Positions 16,156 through 24,233 of a DNA stretch of 64,000 nt are shown in pieces. The notes under the pieces were generated by a model. The model saw only the letters and a program-made list of their open reading frames with translations, was not told the DNA's origin and made no database searches. The first letter of the stretch is position 1; each line of letters opens with the position of its first letter. A program made the position numbers and the translations under genes. The stretch spans positions 62,001 through 126,000 of the forward strand of contig NZ_BMUA01000017.1 of NCBI RefSeq assembly GCF_014649955.1. The letters run 5' to 3'. Source of the DNA: Streptomyces violascens. Lineage in GTDB: Bacteria; Actinomycetota; Actinomycetes; Streptomycetales; Streptomycetaceae.

Positions 16156-16626
16156 CTAGGCCCAGGCGGGCGCCGTGCCCGTCAGCTGGCAGACCACCAG
16201 GTACAGCGGGATCGGCGGGGTGTAGGGCGTCGTGCCCTCGGGGAAGTTGATCAGGCGCGGCCGGTCGGCGTCCGGGACCACGGCCCCGGGGGCGTAGCGC
16301 ACCGGCCGGGGCCAGGGCAGATCATGGTCGGAGCCGGCCGGCACGATCCACCACCACCAGTCGGCGGAGGCGAAGACGCAGCCGGAGCGGGGCAGCCGGG
16401 AGAGCAGCCGGAAACCGTGCACGGCGGGCACCCCCACCGCGTCCCGTCCCAGTGTGGCGGGCCGTACCGCGGGCAGCAGCACCCCGCCGCCCCTTTGAGC
16501 GGCGGAGCCGCCGGGCCCGGGCACTCCGTGCGCACCCCCACTGCGCACGGGGCCACGGGGCCCGGCGGTTCCGGACCCATCGGGTCGCGGGCCCTGTCGC
16601 CCGGACCGGGGTCCCCAGGGAAGCAT
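16156..16626 (-). CDS. Conserved hypothetical protein, Trp-rich (coupled to HATPase gene)
   Basis: A 156-aa protein from ATG 16624-16626, five bases after the HATPase stop, so translation is probably coupled. The first 50 residues are Gly/Pro/Arg-rich. The conserved-looking part begins around VLLPAVRPATLGRDAVGVPAV and includes GCVFASADWWWWIVPAGSD, and near the end PYTPPIPLYLVVCQLTGTAP. I recall such proteins next to RsbW-like HATPase genes in Streptomyces, with no known function. No signal peptide or membrane segment. Confidence 0.7.
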   Translation of the reverse strand: MLPWGPRSGRQGPRPDGSGTAGPRGPVRSGGAHGVPGPGGSAAQRGGGVLLPAVRPATLGRDAVGVPAVHGFRLLSRLPRSGCVFASADWWWWIVPAGSDHDLPWPRPVRYAPGAVVPDADRPRLINFPEGTTPYTPPIPLYLVVCQLTGTAPAWA

Positions 16627-16631
16627 TTCTC

Positions 16632-17096
16632 TCAGCACGGCAGGCCCGGCCCGCCGTGCGCGAGCTCGGCCCAGACGATCCGGCCGGGCCCGTACGGGGC
16701 GTCGTGCGCGCCCCACGCGCTGCTCACCGCGTCCACGAGCAGCAGCCCGCGTCCGCGCTCCTCGTCGTCGTCCGAATAGCAGAGCCGCGGACCCGCGGAG
16801 CCACAGCCCAGGTCCCTGACCGCTATCCTCAACGCCCGCTGGAGATCGGTGAGTTCGCACAGTATGTGGTCGCCCGCTGTGTGCACGACGGCGTTGGTGA
16901 CGAGCTCCGAGATCACCAGGGCGGCGGTCTCGTGAAGGTCCTCGTGGTGCCCCCAGCCGGTCAGCATGTCCGTGCTGCGCCGCCGGGCGAGAGACACCGA
17001 ATCGGTGCGGGCCGGCACGTCGAAGGCGTACCGCCGCACAGCGGTCCCGGAAGGTGCGCCTGTCAGTTGCGGGATGAGCGCGTTACCAGGAGCCAC
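16632..17096 (-). CDS. RsbW-like HATPase (serine kinase/anti-sigma-type ATP-binding protein)
   Basis: About 154 aa from GTG 17094-17096, which has GAGG nine bases upstream; GTGs at 17111 and 17162 are alternatives. The GHKL ATP-binding motifs are in order: N box ELVTNAVVHT, G1 box VRDLGCG, and G2-like ERGRGLLLVDAVSSAWG. Single-domain proteins of this type are very numerous in Streptomyces and may phosphorylate anti-anti-sigma partners. None is adjacent here. It is divergent from an XRE/DUF397 pair across a 206-bp region with a strong inverted repeat, an arrangement recurrent at whiJ/abaA-like loci. Confidence 0.88.
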   Translation of the reverse strand: MAPGNALIPQLTGAPSGTAVRRYAFDVPARTDSVSLARRRSTDMLTGWGHHEDLHETAALVISELVTNAVVHTAGDHILCELTDLQRALRIAVRDLGCGSAGPRLCYSDDDEERGRGLLLVDAVSSAWGAHDAPYGPGRIVWAELAHGGPGLPC

Positions 17097-17218
17097 GACC
17101 GGAATCCTCACAGTGGGGAAGCGGTACCCGGCACGGCCTCGCTGGAGGCTGCGCACGAACACCGCGTGTGAACTGGTTCACCGACCTACCTTGTACCCGC
17201 GGCGGACACTTGGCAAGG

Positions 17219-17243
17219 GGCACTCTGAAAATTGCAGAGTGCC
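17219..17243. promoter_or_regulatory. Perfect 9-bp inverted repeat in HATPase/XRE divergent promoter
   Basis: GGCACTCTG-AAAATTG-CAGAGTGCC, 7-bp AT-rich spacer. It is 60 bp upstream of the XRE start, with an additional CTCTGCAA half-site at about 17253-17260. Probably the operator of the adjacent DUF5753-type regulator. Confidence 0.75.
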
Positions 17244-17302
17244 GTTCTCCTCTCTGCAACGACATGGCACACTGCTCGCAACAGCGCGTGGGGAGGTCTG
17301 AA

Positions 17303-18163
17303 GTGAGTGAACCCCGGTCCGCCCCGACCGTGGGCCAGGTCGTGCTGGGCAGGCGCCTGCAGGACCTGCGCGAGCGGGCCGGCCTCAGGCGCGAGGAGGC
17401 GGCCAAGGTGCTGCGGGTGGCCCCGGCCACCGTCCGGCGCATGGAGATGGCCGAGGTTTCCCTCAAAATCCCTTACGTGGTCCTGCTGTTGAAGGCGTAT
17501 GGGATCGACGACGGTGAGGCGGAAGGTTTCATCGCCCTGGCCGAGGAGGCCAACAAGCCCGGCTGGTGGCAGCGCTTCCACGACATCCTGCCCGACTGGT
17601 TCAGCATGTACGTCAGCCTGGAGGGCGCGGCCTCGCTGATCAGATCGTACGAGCCGCACTTCGTGCCCGGGCTGCTGCAGACCGAGGAGTACGCCCGCCA
17701 CGTCATGCGCAGCGGGGCGCTCGGCGCGACCAGCGAGGCCGATATCGACCGGCACGTGGCGCTGCGCATGGAGCGCCAGTCGCTGCTCACCCGCAAGGAC
17801 GCCCCGCGGCTGTGGGTCGTCATGGACGAGACGGTGCTGCGCCGCCCGGTCGGCTCGGCGCAGGTGATGCGGGACCAGATCGACCGCCTCCTTCAGGCGT
17901 CGACACTGCCCAACGTGACCGTGCAGCTGGCCGAGTTCGCCACCGGGCACCACCCGGGGACGTACGGGCCCTTCGTCCTCTTCCGCTTCGCCGTGCCCGA
18001 ACTGCCGGACATGGTCTACAGCGAGTACCTGACCGGAGCCGTCTACCTGGACGCGCGCCCCGAGGTGGCCACCCATCTGGAGGTCATGGACCGCATGGCG
18101 GCTCAGGCCGCGACTGCACAACGCACGAAGGAGATCCTCAAGGATCTCCGCAAGGAGCTGTGA
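17303..18163 (+). CDS. XRE regulator with DUF5753 effector domain
   Basis: A 286-aa protein from GTG 17303 with GGGGAGG upstream. The N-terminal helix-turn-helix (about 18-70: RLQDLRERAGLRREEAAKVL then APATVRRME) is followed by the DUF5753 domain, recognisable by SYEPHFVPGLLQTEEYAR and the VQLAEFATGHHPGTYGPFVLF region. This family partners with DUF397 proteins (WhiJ-type systems), where the DUF397 partner modulates DNA binding during development. The DUF397 gene starts directly after its stop. Autoregulation through the upstream inverted repeat is likely. Confidence 0.95.
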   Translation: MSEPRSAPTVGQVVLGRRLQDLRERAGLRREEAAKVLRVAPATVRRMEMAEVSLKIPYVVLLLKAYGIDDGEAEGFIALAEEANKPGWWQRFHDILPDWFSMYVSLEGAASLIRSYEPHFVPGLLQTEEYARHVMRSGALGATSEADIDRHVALRMERQSLLTRKDAPRLWVVMDETVLRRPVGSAQVMRDQIDRLLQASTLPNVTVQLAEFATGHHPGTYGPFVLFRFAVPELPDMVYSEYLTGAVYLDARPEVATHLEVMDRMAAQAATAQRTKEILKDLRKEL

Positions 18164-18430
18164 ATGGATCACATATACGACGGCGAGCCGGCGGACGGGC
18201 GCATCTACAACGGCATGCCCGCCACCGAACTCGGCGCCGAGGGCTGGCACAAGCCGTGGAGCGGCGGCAACGGCGGCAACTGCTTCGAGGCGATGAAGCT
18301 GGCCGACGGCAGGGTCGCGGTGCGCCAGTCCGCCGATCCCGAGGGCCCCGCGCTGATCTACACCCCCGGCGAGATCGCCGCCTTCATCCAGGGCGCGAAG
18401 TCGGGCCAGGCCGACTTCCTGCTGACGTGA
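18164..18430 (+). CDS. DUF397 small regulatory partner
   Basis: An 88-aa protein whose ATG follows the XRE stop with no gap (TGAATG). The DUF397 core reads WHKPWSGGNGGNCFEAMKLADG then VAVRQSADPEGPALIYTPGEIAAF. DUF397 proteins act as small partners of DUF5753 XRE regulators in Streptomyces. The N-terminal 25 residues (YDGEPADGRIYNGMPATEL) are an extension beyond the core. Confidence 0.95.
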   Translation: MDHIYDGEPADGRIYNGMPATELGAEGWHKPWSGGNGGNCFEAMKLADGRVAVRQSADPEGPALIYTPGEIAAFIQGAKSGQADFLLT

Positions 18431-18501
18431 TCCCCTGCTCGACCCCTCAACTGCCTTGATTCCCCCACCTGTTCACTGACCTTCATCCCCGTGGAGCGCA
18501 C

Positions 18502-19308
18502 ATGACCGGGCAAGACCGCACCGCCGTGACGATCGACACCAGCAAGCCCCATCCGGCCCGGGTGTACGACTGGTTCCTCGGCGGCAAGGACAACTACCCG
18601 GTCGACGAGGCGCTCGCCGAGCAGCTGCTCGCCCTCGACTCGCGCGGCCGCGACATCGCACGGGTCAACCGGGCCTTCATGCACCGCGCCACGCGCTGGC
18701 TCGCCGATCAGGGCGTACGCCAGTTCCTGGACATCGGCACCGGCATCCCCACCGAGCCCAACCTGCACCAGGTCGCCCAGCGCACCGCGCCGGACGCCCG
18801 CATCGTGTACGCGGACAACGACCCGATCGTGCTGCGGCACGCGGAGGCGCTGCTGCGCTCCACCCCCGAAGGCGTCACCGAGTACATCCAGGCCGACGTC
18901 CGCGAACCCGAGCGCATCCTCGAACTGGCCCAAGGAACCCTGGACTTCGAGCGTCCGGTCGCCCTCTCGCTGATCGCCCTGACCCACTTCATCGGGGACG
19001 ACGACGATGTGTACGGCATCGTCGACCGCCTCCTCGGCGTGCTCGCACCGGGCAGCTATCTGGTGCTTTCGCAGATCACCGGCGACTTCGACCCGGAGAG
19101 CGCGGCCCGCGCCGTGGAGCTCTACAAGGGCGGCGGCGTCACCCTGCGCCCGCGGACCAAGGACGAGGTCACTCAGTTCTTCGACGGCCGCGAACTGACC
19201 GCCCCGGGCGTCGGCCTGGCCGCCGCCTGGCACCCGGAGCTCGGCGAGCCGGCGGCCGAGGGTGACGACACCATTCCGGTGTACTCGGGCGTCGCGCGGA
19301 AGGCGTGA
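18502..19308 (+). CDS. SAM-dependent methyltransferase, DUF574 family
   Basis: A 268-aa protein. PHPARVYDWFLGGKDNYPVD (about 16-35) is the family signature, FLDIGTGIPTEPNLH is the SAM-binding motif I, and VYADNDPIVL is motif II. The family has many paralogues in Streptomyces, often beside XRE-DUF5753/DUF397 genes; substrates are unknown. It ends in a hairpin terminator shared with the convergent FAD-enzyme gene. Confidence 0.93.
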   Translation: MTGQDRTAVTIDTSKPHPARVYDWFLGGKDNYPVDEALAEQLLALDSRGRDIARVNRAFMHRATRWLADQGVRQFLDIGTGIPTEPNLHQVAQRTAPDARIVYADNDPIVLRHAEALLRSTPEGVTEYIQADVREPERILELAQGTLDFERPVALSLIALTHFIGDDDDVYGIVDRLLGVLAPGSYLVLSQITGDFDPESAARAVELYKGGGVTLRPRTKDEVTQFFDGRELTAPGVGLAAAWHPELGEPAAEGDDTIPVYSGVARKA

Positions 19309-19336
19309 GGGCGCGGGACCTGGGCCCCGCGCCCTC
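19307..19336. terminator. Bidirectional terminator hairpin
   Basis: Perfect 11-bp stem GAGGGCGCGGG / CCCGCGCCCTC with an 8-base loop, starting inside the methyltransferase stop codon. It lies between two convergent genes, so it can serve both. Confidence 0.88.
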
Positions 19337-19355
19337 CCCGCTCACCCCTTGTCTC

Positions 19356-21131
19356 TCACCCCACGTCGAAGACGTTCGGCAGGCCGAGCCGGTGGCGCAG
19401 CCGGTCGCTGTTCTTCAGGAAGTCGAGTTCCGGCGCGCTGTACAGCGGGGTCACCGTGCAGCGTGGCGCCGACGAACCCACTCTGTCCAGAAGGGCGTTG
19501 GCGGCCAGGCGGCCCGAAGTGTTGGCGCCCTCCATCGTGGCCAGGTCGATGGGGACGGCCACGTAGTCGCCCGCGAGATAGAAGTTGGGGATCTTCGTGG
19601 CGGCCGACGGGCGGTTGTGGAAGGTGCCTGTGGGGTGGATGAGCAGCTCGTCCTCGTTCTGCGGGTTCGGTGTCCCGATGCCGGAGACGCCCGGATCCAG
19701 GAACCAGGAGTGCAGTTTGGAGTCGCTGAGGACCGTCTTGCCGGTGTCGTTGAGCGCGGCCTTCAGCTGCGCCCACACCTCGCGCGCCACCTCCTCACGG
19801 GTGCACTGCTTGGCCGTCCTGCCGTACAGGATCCCGGGCTTGTCCCATTCGGAGATGTCGACCGAGAGGCAGTCGACGACCGTCCCGTCGCCATAGTCGG
19901 CGGCGAACGCACGCTGCGGCCAGTGCTCGGCCTGCGCTATGGCCGTCAGCGACCACTGCGAGTCGATGCAGTCGACGTGCCCGTGCACGATGTCGGGCCG
20001 CTCGGTCAGATAGAACTGAATGCCCGTCATCCAGTCGGTGCGCAGCTGGTCGCAGCGCGCCAGCTGCGGGTCGGCGGCGCGCATCGCCGCACTCCAGGTG
20101 GGCCGCGCGTGCTCCACGGGAAGCGCTGAGACGTAGTGATCCGCGGTAACGGTCTGTATGCCTCCGTCGGCGTCCTCCACCTGAACGCCCGTCACCTTGC
20201 CGCCGCCGTACGTGACTTCGCGTACGGTCCAGCCCACCTTGAACTCGACACCCAGGGCGCGGAGCCGAGTGACCCACGGGTCGATCCACGCCTCGTTGGT
20301 CGGCGCGTTGAGGATGCGGTCGAGGGGGCCGTCCGCGCCCCGGCCGAGGGCGTTGAACAGGAACGCTTCGAGCAGGCTGCCCACCGTGCGGGTGCTCGCC
20401 TCCTCCGCCTTGGTCGCCACGATGTTGCGGGTGACACCGACGGCGAGGATGCGCTGGTAGTCGTAACTCATCTGCGCGGCCCGGGTGAACGTCCACCAGG
20501 GCGTGGACTCCCACTGGCTGTCGCGGCGCTCCTGGCAACTGGTGAGGAAGACCGCGAGCCGGTCCACGAAGTAGGCGACCTCGCGCGCGGGCAGCCGCTG
20601 GAAGGTGCCGAGCACCCCGGTCAGGGCGCGGCGGATGTCGTCGAGGGTGAGTGGCTGGGGCGTGCCGGCCCCCGGCATCGGCAGCCGCAGATCCTCCTGG
20701 CCGGTCCGCGCGAACATCATTTCCTTCGGCGCCACCAGGTTGTCCCAGACGCCGTGCCGGTTGCCGGGGAAGGGTATCCGCCGCATCGTGTCCGGCAGGT
20801 TGTGATAGATGCCGGGGATGAACCGGAAGCCGTGCTCGGCGGGCAGCGGCTTGCGCCCGCCCTTCGCGCTGTCCGGTACGTCCATGGAGCGGGCCTTCCC
20901 GCCGAGCGCCCGGCGCTCGAAGAGCGTCACCCGGAACCCGCGCTCGGCGAGTTCATGGGCGGCCGTGAGCCCGGCGACCCCGCCGCCGAGCACGGCGACG
21001 CTCTGGCCGCCCGCCGCCGATGTGACCGGCGCGGCAGAGGCGGCGGGCGCCTCGACCCCGAGGGCGGCCACCGCGCCCGCCGCCGCCGTACCCGCGACAA
21101 AAGTCCGTCTCGTACTGCCCGTGCGCGCCAC
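19356..21131 (-). CDS. Tat-exported FAD-dependent oxidoreductase (phytoene desaturase / hydroxysqualene dehydroxylase-like)
   Basis: A 591-aa protein from GTG 21129-21131 with GGGAG upstream. The N-terminus is a Tat signal: STRRTFVAG then an Ala-rich stretch ending near ASAAPV (about residues 6-38). The FAD-binding motif VAVLGGGVAGLTAAHEL (about 45-61) and ALGGKARS follow, and the C-terminal LAGDYVAVPIDLATMEGAN is the second FAD site. This is the amine-oxidase/phytoene-desaturase superfamily. Export with bound FAD is unusual for carotenoid or hopanoid enzymes, so the substrate is open. A small palindrome overlaps the region just before the ribosome site. The next gene upstream encodes a secreted protein in the same direction. 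Confidence 0.85.
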   Translation of the reverse strand: MARTGSTRRTFVAGTAAAGAVAALGVEAPAASAAPVTSAAGGQSVAVLGGGVAGLTAAHELAERGFRVTLFERRALGGKARSMDVPDSAKGGRKPLPAEHGFRFIPGIYHNLPDTMRRIPFPGNRHGVWDNLVAPKEMMFARTGQEDLRLPMPGAGTPQPLTLDDIRRALTGVLGTFQRLPAREVAYFVDRLAVFLTSCQERRDSQWESTPWWTFTRAAQMSYDYQRILAVGVTRNIVATKAEEASTRTVGSLLEAFLFNALGRGADGPLDRILNAPTNEAWIDPWVTRLRALGVEFKVGWTVREVTYGGGKVTGVQVEDADGGIQTVTADHYVSALPVEHARPTWSAAMRAADPQLARCDQLRTDWMTGIQFYLTERPDIVHGHVDCIDSQWSLTAIAQAEHWPQRAFAADYGDGTVVDCLSVDISEWDKPGILYGRTAKQCTREEVAREVWAQLKAALNDTGKTVLSDSKLHSWFLDPGVSGIGTPNPQNEDELLIHPTGTFHNRPSAATKIPNFYLAGDYVAVPIDLATMEGANTSGRLAANALLDRVGSSAPRCTVTPLYSAPELDFLKNSDRLRHRLGLPNVFDVG

Positions 21132-21142
21132 AGTGCTCCCTA

Positions 21143-21155
21143 TTACCGGTGGTAA
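21143..21155. promoter_or_regulatory. Palindrome TTACC-N3-GGTAA before the FAD enzyme
   Basis: TTACC-GGT-GGTAA, perfect 5-bp arms, 12 bp upstream of the start codon; a related element is at 21968-21982. Confidence 0.4.
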
Positions 21156-21231
21156 CGGTCACGTCCGGCGCAGGAGCATACGGTCGCCTCGTCGATCTCG
21201 GAAGGTGGATGGGGCATCCAGTCGACGGCGA

Positions 21232-21891
21232 TTACGAGACAAACTCCTCGTCCCCGTAACGGACTTGGGCCTTCGCCCAGTCGACGCCCAGTGACGTGGT
21301 GAACTTCTGGGCCAGGGGCAGGTCGGCGAGCGGGGCGATGAGGGTGAGCCGGCCGTCGAGGGAGACCGAGCCGCCGCCGAGCTCGTCGCGAGCCTCAGGG
21401 TTCGCGACCAGCGCGTCATGGAGCCGGGTCGCGGAGACGCCGGGCGCCTGGATCTCGACCGCGTCGGTCTCCGGCGACGTGCGCGGCAGACAGCGGAAGG
21501 TCAGCACCGACTCCTGGTGGTACTGCTTGGCGATGACCCCGGCGATGTGGTGCAGGCCGTCGCGGCCGACCCTGTTGACGTCGAACTCGCGTGAGCGCTC
21601 ATAGGTGGTCTGCTTCAGGTCGCCGGACCAGAAGACGCCGTCGAGCAGCTTCGAGGCGCCGGGCCGGGCCCCGTTGGAGCGGATGATGCCGCGCACTTCG
21701 TGGTCGAAGCGGGTGAGACGGTTCTTGAGCCGTGGGTCGGCCGGATCAGTGATGATCGCGGTGTTGTTCGTGGCGAAGATCTCCGCCGTGGGGCAGTCCT
21801 GCCCCGTCGTGGCGGCCTGTGCGGTGCCCGCTCCCGCCGCTCCCAGCATCAGGGCCCCGACCGCGACCAGGACGCGCAACCTCTGCTTCAT
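21232..21891 (-). CDS. Secreted conserved protein of unknown function
   Basis: A 219-aa protein from ATG 21891. A Sec signal peptide (MKQRLRVLVAVGALMLGAAG, cleavage after TAQA near residue 26) is followed by a soluble domain with two cysteines (in GQDCPTAEIF and LTFRCLPRT) that could form a disulfide. I do not recognise the domain with confidence. It lies 100 bp upstream of the Tat FAD-enzyme gene in the same direction; both products are exported and may act together. A palindrome related to that at 21143 lies about 80 bp upstream. Confidence 0.75.
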   Translation of the reverse strand: MKQRLRVLVAVGALMLGAAGAGTAQAATTGQDCPTAEIFATNNTAIITDPADPRLKNRLTRFDHEVRGIIRSNGARPGASKLLDGVFWSGDLKQTTYERSREFDVNRVGRDGLHHIAGVIAKQYHQESVLTFRCLPRTSPETDAVEIQAPGVSATRLHDALVANPEARDELGGGSVSLDGRLTLIAPLADLPLAQKFTTSLGVDWAKAQVRYGDEEFVS

Positions 21892-21967
21892 GCCTCAACT
21901 CCCTGCCCCATGACTCATGTTGCTGCGCCGATGGCGCATCTGGATCACCGTAGGGCCCTGGCGCAGG

Positions 21968-21982
21968 GTTAACCGCGGTAAC
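21968..21982. promoter_or_regulatory. GTTAACCGCGGTAAC near-palindrome upstream of secreted protein
   Basis: A near-symmetric 15-mer, 77-91 bp before the start at 21891. It matches the element at 21141-21155 at 11 of 15 positions when both are read on the minus strand (GTTACC...TAA). Confidence 0.4.
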
Positions 21983-22072
21983 TCCACGTATGGCTGATAT
22001 CGAGTGGTGGTACCGGAGGGTGAGGGGGCGGGGCGAGGGGCGATGCCCGCCCGGGGCTGGGTCACCGGCGGG

Positions 22073-22681
22073 TCACTGGCCTCGCCAGACGTTGTCGAAG
22101 GCCGCGTCCTCGATGCTGCGCCGCTGGCGCACCGCCGCCAGTTCCGTCACCGCGTCGTCGACCGCGGCCAGGACGGTCACGACGGCGTCGCCCGTGCGGT
22201 CCGTGAACTCCTCGGGCGGCTCGTCGCGGAGCCGGGCGGCGGCCGCGAGACCGGTGAGGACGGGTTCGCCCGAGGCCCAGCGCTCCACCGCGCGACGCCG
22301 CTCCGGCGAGTCGGCCACCGTGGTGCGGCCGGTGCTCAGCGGGATCCAGCGCCGGTGCTGCCGGGTGACGCCGCCTTCCGTCTCCAGAGCGCCGAGGTAG
22401 CGCGCGTACAGGCCGCGCCCCCGGCGCCACAGCCAGTCCTCGACGGACTCGTACGGTGTCTGCCGGGCGAGGGCCGCCGCCGCTTCCGTCAACTGCCGGT
22501 CATCCAGCTCGCGCGGCGGACCGGGGACGATGCGGTCGCCGTCCAGGGTGAGGATCTCGGCTTCGGCGAGATCGAGCAGCTCGGCTCCGGCGAGGGCCAG
22601 CGAGAGGTCGCCCTGCTCGACGGTGCGGTGGGCGGCAGTGCCATCCATGCTGACGAGCAGCAGGTCCCGTGCTGTGGTCAT
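22073..22681 (-). CDS. GPP34/GOLPH3-family phosphoprotein
   Basis: A 202-aa all-helical protein: ARDLLLVSMD near the start, LALAGAELLDLAEAEILTLD then SVEDWLWRRGRGLYARYLGALE, the hallmarks of the GPP34 family. The eukaryotic homologues bind phosphatidylinositol-4-phosphate at the Golgi; the many actinobacterial versions have no settled function. It is monocistronic here, with a hairpin between it and the mannosyltransferase gene upstream. Confidence 0.88.
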   Translation of the reverse strand: MTTARDLLLVSMDGTAAHRTVEQGDLSLALAGAELLDLAEAEILTLDGDRIVPGPPRELDDRQLTEAAAALARQTPYESVEDWLWRRGRGLYARYLGALETEGGVTRQHRRWIPLSTGRTTVADSPERRRAVERWASGEPVLTGLAAAARLRDEPPEEFTDRTGDAVVTVLAAVDDAVTELAAVRQRRSIEDAAFDNVWRGQ

Positions 22682-22693
22682 GCGCGGATCCTA

Positions 22694-22727
22694 GTGAGCC
22701 CGGGACGGCACCGGGAGCGGGGCTCAC
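22694..22727 (-). terminator. Terminator-type hairpin after the mannosyltransferase gene
   Basis: GTGAGCCC / GGGCTCAC, perfect 8-bp arms with an 18-base loop, in the 92 bp between the mannosyltransferase stop and the GPP34 start (both minus strand). Confidence 0.6.
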
Positions 22728-22773
22728 CGTCGGCAGCCGCCCCGGTGAGGCGCCCCGGCCGGTCTCCGGGCCG

Positions 22774-24012
22774 TCAGATGGCGTACTGCCAGCTGGTGAG
22801 CATGTACGCGCCGTACCAGGAGCCGAACAGGGAGGCCGCGGTCAGGACGATGACCGTGGTGCGCGGGCGGGCGCGGGCGAGGGCGCGGGCGAGGGGGATG
22901 AGGAAGATCAGGGCGGGCACCACCAGGCGGAGTTTGGAGTGGTAGTAGTTGCTCTGTCCGAGGGTGAGGACGAGGATCCCGGTGCCGTAGATCAGGAGCG
23001 GCGGCCAGGTGCCGCGCTGCCAGGCGAGGGCGGTGGCGACGATGAGCGCGAGGAGCAGCACGGCGGTGCTGACCGGGACCCAGCCGTCGGCCTCGGTGAA
23101 CGCGTAGCCGAGGAAGTGCCAGAACGAGCTGCCGTTGTCCCAGCGGGTGTCCCAGCCGGCCCGCTGGATGGTGAACCAGGCGTCGGTCTCGTGCAGACGC
23201 CGGCCCACCCACCACAGGTAGGCCGGCGTTCCGGTGCAGGCCAGGGCGATGGCGGCGAGGGGGCGCCACGTCACGCGGCGCTCGCGTATCAGGTGCAGGA
23301 CGACGGCTGCGACCAGGGCCGCGGCCACGGCTGCGGCAGCGGGCCTGGCCAGTCCCGTGAGGAAGGCGAAGGTTCCGGCGGTGAGCCATGCCTTGCGGTG
23401 GGCGGCCACGAGGGTGGCGGCGGCCAGAGCCAGGAACAGCGACTCGCTGTACGCCATGAGGAAGGCCAGTGCCATCGGCTGGGCGCAGGCCAGCAGGATG
23501 GTGGCGACGGTGGCGGTGCGGCGGTCGTGGAGCCGGCTCACGAGGAGGTGGACGGCGACGAGCGCGGCGATCATCGCGAGATGCGCGGCGACCAGCGCGG
23601 CGGTGCCGTAGCCGAGCCCGGTCAGGGCGTGGACGGTGCGGATCAGCGCCGGGTAGGCGGGGAAGAACGCCAGGTTGTTGCCGACGAGCTTGCCGGAGGC
23701 GTCATGGGTGAAGCTGTCGGGATAGCCGTTCTGCGCGATGGACCGGTAGAGGTCGCCGTCCCAGGAGAGCAGCTTGTCGTGGACGCCGGGTGCGCCGGGC
23801 GGGCTCATGGCTGCGAGCAGGACGAGGTGGAGGACGGCGGAGGTCGCGTAGATCGCCAGCGCGGGCCATGTCGCGTACCAGGCTCTGTGCGGCCAGGTGT
23901 TCTTGGCCGGTGTGCGGGGTGCGCCGTCGGGCGGATGGGTGGCGGGAGCGGAGTGCTGGGCCTGCGCCGGTATTCGGTGGGCGCCGATCGCCGTGGTGGT
24001 CGAAGTCTTCAT
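22774..24012 (-). CDS. Polytopic membrane mannosyltransferase-like protein (PIG-V/GT39-type)
   Basis: A 412-aa protein from ATG 24010-24012. A 45-residue cytoplasmic N-terminus precedes about ten hydrophobic segments. The first extracytoplasmic loop contains LLSWDGDLYRSIAQNGYPDS, the WDxxxYxxIAxxGYP signature of PIG-V-like dolichol/polyprenol-phosphate-mannose-dependent mannosyltransferases. The later loop has YYHSKLRLVVPAL, also typical. It probably transfers mannose from polyprenyl-phosphate-mannose outside the membrane; the acceptor is unknown. A possible small gene ends 20 bp upstream. Confidence 0.88.
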   Translation of the reverse strand: MKTSTTTAIGAHRIPAQAQHSAPATHPPDGAPRTPAKNTWPHRAWYATWPALAIYATSAVLHLVLLAAMSPPGAPGVHDKLLSWDGDLYRSIAQNGYPDSFTHDASGKLVGNNLAFFPAYPALIRTVHALTGLGYGTAALVAAHLAMIAALVAVHLLVSRLHDRRTATVATILLACAQPMALAFLMAYSESLFLALAAATLVAAHRKAWLTAGTFAFLTGLARPAAAAVAAALVAAVVLHLIRERRVTWRPLAAIALACTGTPAYLWWVGRRLHETDAWFTIQRAGWDTRWDNGSSFWHFLGYAFTEADGWVPVSTAVLLLALIVATALAWQRGTWPPLLIYGTGILVLTLGQSNYYHSKLRLVVPALIFLIPLARALARARPRTTVIVLTAASLFGSWYGAYMLTSWQYAI

Positions 24013-24032
24013 GAGGCTTTCTCGGTAGGCGG

Positions 24033-24233
24033 TCAGCGTGGTCGGGCGTTCAGGGCTGCGGGCGGGCCGGCCGGCGGGTCGCTCCCGCAGTACGGCGTGG
24101 CGCACAGCCGCTGCCGTACGGCCGACGGGCCCAAGGTCTCGATGGCGGTCACGGCGAACCGCCCTCCGGCAGGCCGGGGGACCGGGGCGGTCCAGCGCCC
24201 GGTGAACTCCTCCTCGGTCAACAGCAGCCCCAC
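24033..24233 (-). CDS. Possible small protein upstream of the mannosyltransferase
   Basis: 66 aa from GTG 24231-24233. Third positions are strongly G/C-biased across TEEEFTGRWTAPVPRP and on to the end, as in real genes here. The start is uncertain: GAGGA overlaps the GTG, and a TTG about 12 bases later is also possible. It contains two cysteines (LCATPYCGSD) and a Pro/Ala-rich tail. I recognise no family. Its stop is 20 bp before the mannosyltransferase start, which would suit a two-gene unit. Confidence 0.35.
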   Translation of the reverse strand: MGLLLTEEEFTGRWTAPVPRPAGGRFAVTAIETLGPSAVRQRLCATPYCGSDPPAGPPAALNARPR

